From: Tritrichomonas foetus
Taxonomy: Eukaryota; Parabasalia; Tritrichomonadida; Tritrichomonadidae
Assembly: GCA_001839685.1 (NCBI GenBank)
Contig: MLAK01000915.1
Location: forward strand, 120,124-170,290
Length of the DNA: 50,167 nucleotides
Direction of reading: 5' to 3'
The notes below the pieces were generated by a model that was given only the letters and a program-made list of their open reading frames with translations, had not been told where the DNA came from and did not search any database. A program made the translations under genes and the position numbers. Shown here piece by piece: positions 47,922 to 50,167 of this stretch; the stretch's first letter is position 1; each line of letters opens with the position of its first letter.

Positions 47922-49970
47922 ATGATCTCTTTATTGTTGGTTCTCGTAAATTCCCTCAAAGGAAACACTTATGGATACAGTACTGATAAAATCAGTCGCT
48001 ACGCGGAAGATTTAGATAGAGGTGTTATTGCAATGAGAAAAGGTAATTCTGCTTTTATTTCGTGGCGATTTTTGATAACAGATGATGATTCTATATCTTT
48101 CAATGTCTATCGTTCATCAGTTGAATATATAGAAAACCCAGAAAATCACGAATTAATTAAAAATGTGACTGAAACGGTAAAATTAAACGAAAATCCAATT
48201 GATAAAGTTACTTACTTTATTGATAACACTTTTGATAAAACCAAAGGATTTGAATACTTTGTTGGCTCTATTATTAATAACGTTGAAGTTGAGAATAGTA
48301 GCTATTCATACATTCAACCTAACACACAAGATATTCCATGTATAAAAATTCCAATTCGTCCAGGAACAAGATTTAGAACAGTCTGGGTTGGTGATCTCAA
48401 TGGTGATGGTAAATTTGATTTTGTTCTTGCAAGAGATGCAGAAGAAGAACAAAGAATTGAAGCTTATTTATCTAATGGAACATTTTTGTGGGAAGTTAAT
48501 TTAGGACATAATTCTAATAATAAAAATAATATCCGTCCTGGACCAACAACTGTTAATGTTGGACATTGGGATGGTGTTAATGTATATGACTTAGATGGAG
48601 ATGGTAAAGCAGAAGTTTACTTCAGAATAGCGAATAATGTCACATTTGGTGATGGTCAAGTTTTCACTCATGAAAATGATGTCGATCAATGGATTGCAAG
48701 TGTTGATGGATTAACTGGAAAATTAAAACACAAAGCTCGAATTCCAGATACATTTATTCAACATGGATCAATGGGATCTCAAATGGGTGTTGGATTTTTA
48801 GATGGTGTCAAGCCAAGTCTTGTTTCAGTAATGAAAAACAGAGATTCTAAAAATGTATTTCACATGATTATTGCTGCATATTCGTTCAATAGTGAAAATG
48901 AATTTGTTTTGGATTGGAGTTGGTCACCTGAACTTGAAGAAAATTGTAAAGGTTGCTCAGATGGGCATCATTTCAGAATTGCTGATGTTGACGGTGATGG
49001 CAAAGAAGAAATTTTGGAAGTTGGGTTTACTCTAAATGGTGATGGAACCCTACGTTATGACTTATATAATGAAGGTGTTAAGCATGGCGATAGATTCTAT
49101 GTGACTAAATTCAATAAAGGTGATAAAACTATGAAAGGCTATGGAGTCCAACAAGATCATAATGAATTTTTACTTGAATATGTTTATGATGCAGATAAAG
49201 GGAAAGTCATTTGGAAACACTTTAATAAAGAAAATGTAACTGTTGATGTTGGACGTGGAAATATTGGTGATTTTGATCCTGAATATCCTGGTTTAGAAGT
49301 CTATTCATTTTCTGGTTTGTTTACCGGTTCAACTAACATCAATTTAACAGAAGTTAAAAATGCTTCTGCATTACCATCGAAATCATTATGGCCATCAAAT
49401 AATGTTTATTGGGATTCTGATTTAACACCTGCTTGTTTCCATGAAGGATTTTTAAACAAATGGAATTATAAAACAAATGTGGCTGATCGTTTGTATACTG
49501 CTTATAGCGATTATAATAAAAAATATGGAGAATATCCATCACGTGATGACACTTATCCAATGTTTCATGGTGATATTTTGGGAGATTGGAGGGAAGAATT
49601 CATAATGTCGAATCAGAATTACTCTGAAATTATCATTTTCTCAACAACTACTGAGACTGATTTAAGATTGACAACTTTGTCACAAGATCCAGGAATGCGT
49701 GCATCAATGACCTTAAATGGATATAAGCAAAGTCATATGCCTTATAACTTCCTTGGACATGAAACAGATTTGAACGAGCATCGAAAATCTCTTAAATCAT
49801 ATGCATCCCTTCGTGGTGAATCAAGTGGAAAGAAAAAGTTAAGTGGAGGAGCTATTGCAGCAATTGTGATTGTTGTTATTCTTGTAGTTGTTGCAGTAGC
49901 TGTTGGAATTTTCATTTTCTTAAGAAAGCGAAGCAGCGGAGATAATACTTTCCGTTTATCTGCGGTTTAA
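47922..49970 (+). CDS. Surface-anchored rhamnogalacturonan lyase, PL11 family
   Basis: A 682-residue lyase that should cleave the rhamnogalacturonan I backbone of pectin by beta-elimination. A short hydrophobic leader (MISLLLVLVNSLKG) is followed by the PL11 opening AEDLDRGVIAMRKGNSAFISWR, then FNVYR. Three DxDGDG-type loops (DLNGDGKFD at 158, DLDGDGKAE at 223, DVDGDGKEE at 355) match the calcium sites of the PL11 propeller. GDWREEFI and the ITLSQDP-like TTLSQDPGMR near the end are also typical. Bacterial enzymes are secreted; here a membrane helix (about 643-667, AIAAIVIVVILVVV), then RKR and a short tail, anchors it outside the cell. The stop overlaps TAAA. Bacterial origin by transfer is inferred. 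Confidence 0.92.
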   Translation: MISLLLVLVNSLKGNTYGYSTDKISRYAEDLDRGVIAMRKGNSAFISWRFLITDDDSISFNVYRSSVEYIENPENHELIKNVTETVKLNENPIDKVTYFIDNTFDKTKGFEYFVGSIINNVEVENSSYSYIQPNTQDIPCIKIPIRPGTRFRTVWVGDLNGDGKFDFVLARDAEEEQRIEAYLSNGTFLWEVNLGHNSNNKNNIRPGPTTVNVGHWDGVNVYDLDGDGKAEVYFRIANNVTFGDGQVFTHENDVDQWIASVDGLTGKLKHKARIPDTFIQHGSMGSQMGVGFLDGVKPSLVSVMKNRDSKNVFHMIIAAYSFNSENEFVLDWSWSPELEENCKGCSDGHHFRIADVDGDGKEEILEVGFTLNGDGTLRYDLYNEGVKHGDRFYVTKFNKGDKTMKGYGVQQDHNEFLLEYVYDADKGKVIWKHFNKENVTVDVGRGNIGDFDPEYPGLEVYSFSGLFTGSTNINLTEVKNASALPSKSLWPSNNVYWDSDLTPACFHEGFLNKWNYKTNVADRLYTAYSDYNKKYGEYPSRDDTYPMFHGDILGDWREEFIMSNQNYSEIIIFSTTTETDLRLTTLSQDPGMRASMTLNGYKQSHMPYNFLGHETDLNEHRKSLKSYASLRGESSGKKKLSGGAIAAIVIVVILVVVAVAVGIFIFLRKRSSGDNTFRLSAV

Positions 49971-50167
49971 AGTAAACAGTTAAAATATTATCATACAATT
50001 GTTATCTCTGTATACTATGCAAGGTATTCAATATATTCTTTTTTTTTTATGTGTGTGTGTGTGTATGTGTGTCAGTAGACCTATAAGTTGTGATAAATTG
50101 CGCTTCGCTCAATTTATCCCAACTGAAAATTTCATGAATGAGAAAACCAACGAAATCATAAATGAAA
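49971..50167. other. 3' flank of the lyase with a short TG microsatellite
   Basis: AT-rich 3' sequence ending at the window edge. It has a T run at 50039-50048 and an imperfect (TG)n stretch at 50050-50072. No further gene is seen. Confidence 0.6.

Overview
The window is AT-rich nuclear DNA from a parabasalid protist, most likely Tritrichomonas or a close relative. The evidence is: about 20 compact genes, all intronless in the parts seen; several T. vaginalis-type initiator elements (TCA, pyrimidine, A/T) a few bases upstream of ATGs; a [FeFe]-hydrogenase maturase with a hydrogenosome-like leader; a TKL kinase with a helical-repeat tail; and a Pmp-like surface protein. The genus is inference. 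Several open frames begin at TTG or GTG, so I placed starts at the first credible ATG, using the initiator where one exists.

Layout. 1-198: acidic cytoplasmic tail of a surface protein cut by the window edge. 0.6-5.2 kb: divergent alpha/beta hydrolase (-) and P4-ATPase flippase (+). 5.4-12.0 kb: giant ubiquitin-specific protease (-). 12.1-16.2 kb: decayed ORF chain, half-size ABCA transporter (-), dead DDE integrase and A-rich tandem repeats. 16.7-19.2 kb: membrane-anchored Pmp-like protein with a Phe/Ser hexapeptide stalk, broken by an assembly gap. 20.4-28.6 kb: amino-acid permease, LRR/coiled-coil protein, small zinc-ribbon protein, HEAT protein and NUFIP1-domain protein.

28.9-39.7 kb is the densest part: RCK (MAK/ICK) kinase, beta-propeller/kinase fusion, two hypotheticals, YKT6 SNARE, U2AF35, HydE, a UBA-like hypothetical and a DsbA-like thioredoxin-fold protein. 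39.7-41.7 kb is gene-poor and holds a 965-bp element with terminal inverted repeats and a perfect 10-bp target-site duplication (Mutator-like). 41.8-50.0 kb: TKL kinase, coiled-coil protein with DPF motifs, and a surface-anchored family-11 rhamnogalacturonan lyase of bacterial type.

The genes are ordinary eukaryotic singletons rather than an operon. Themes that recur are membrane traffic and lipid handling (flippase, ABCA, YKT6, DPF-motif protein), signalling (three kinases), RNA processing (U2AF35, NUFIP1), anaerobic metabolism (HydE), and the cell surface (Pmp-like protein, pectin lyase, partial tail). The most unusual items are the surface pectin lyase, the Mutator-like element and the repeat-stalk surface protein. 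No tRNA, rRNA, CRISPR array or spliceosomal intron was recognised.
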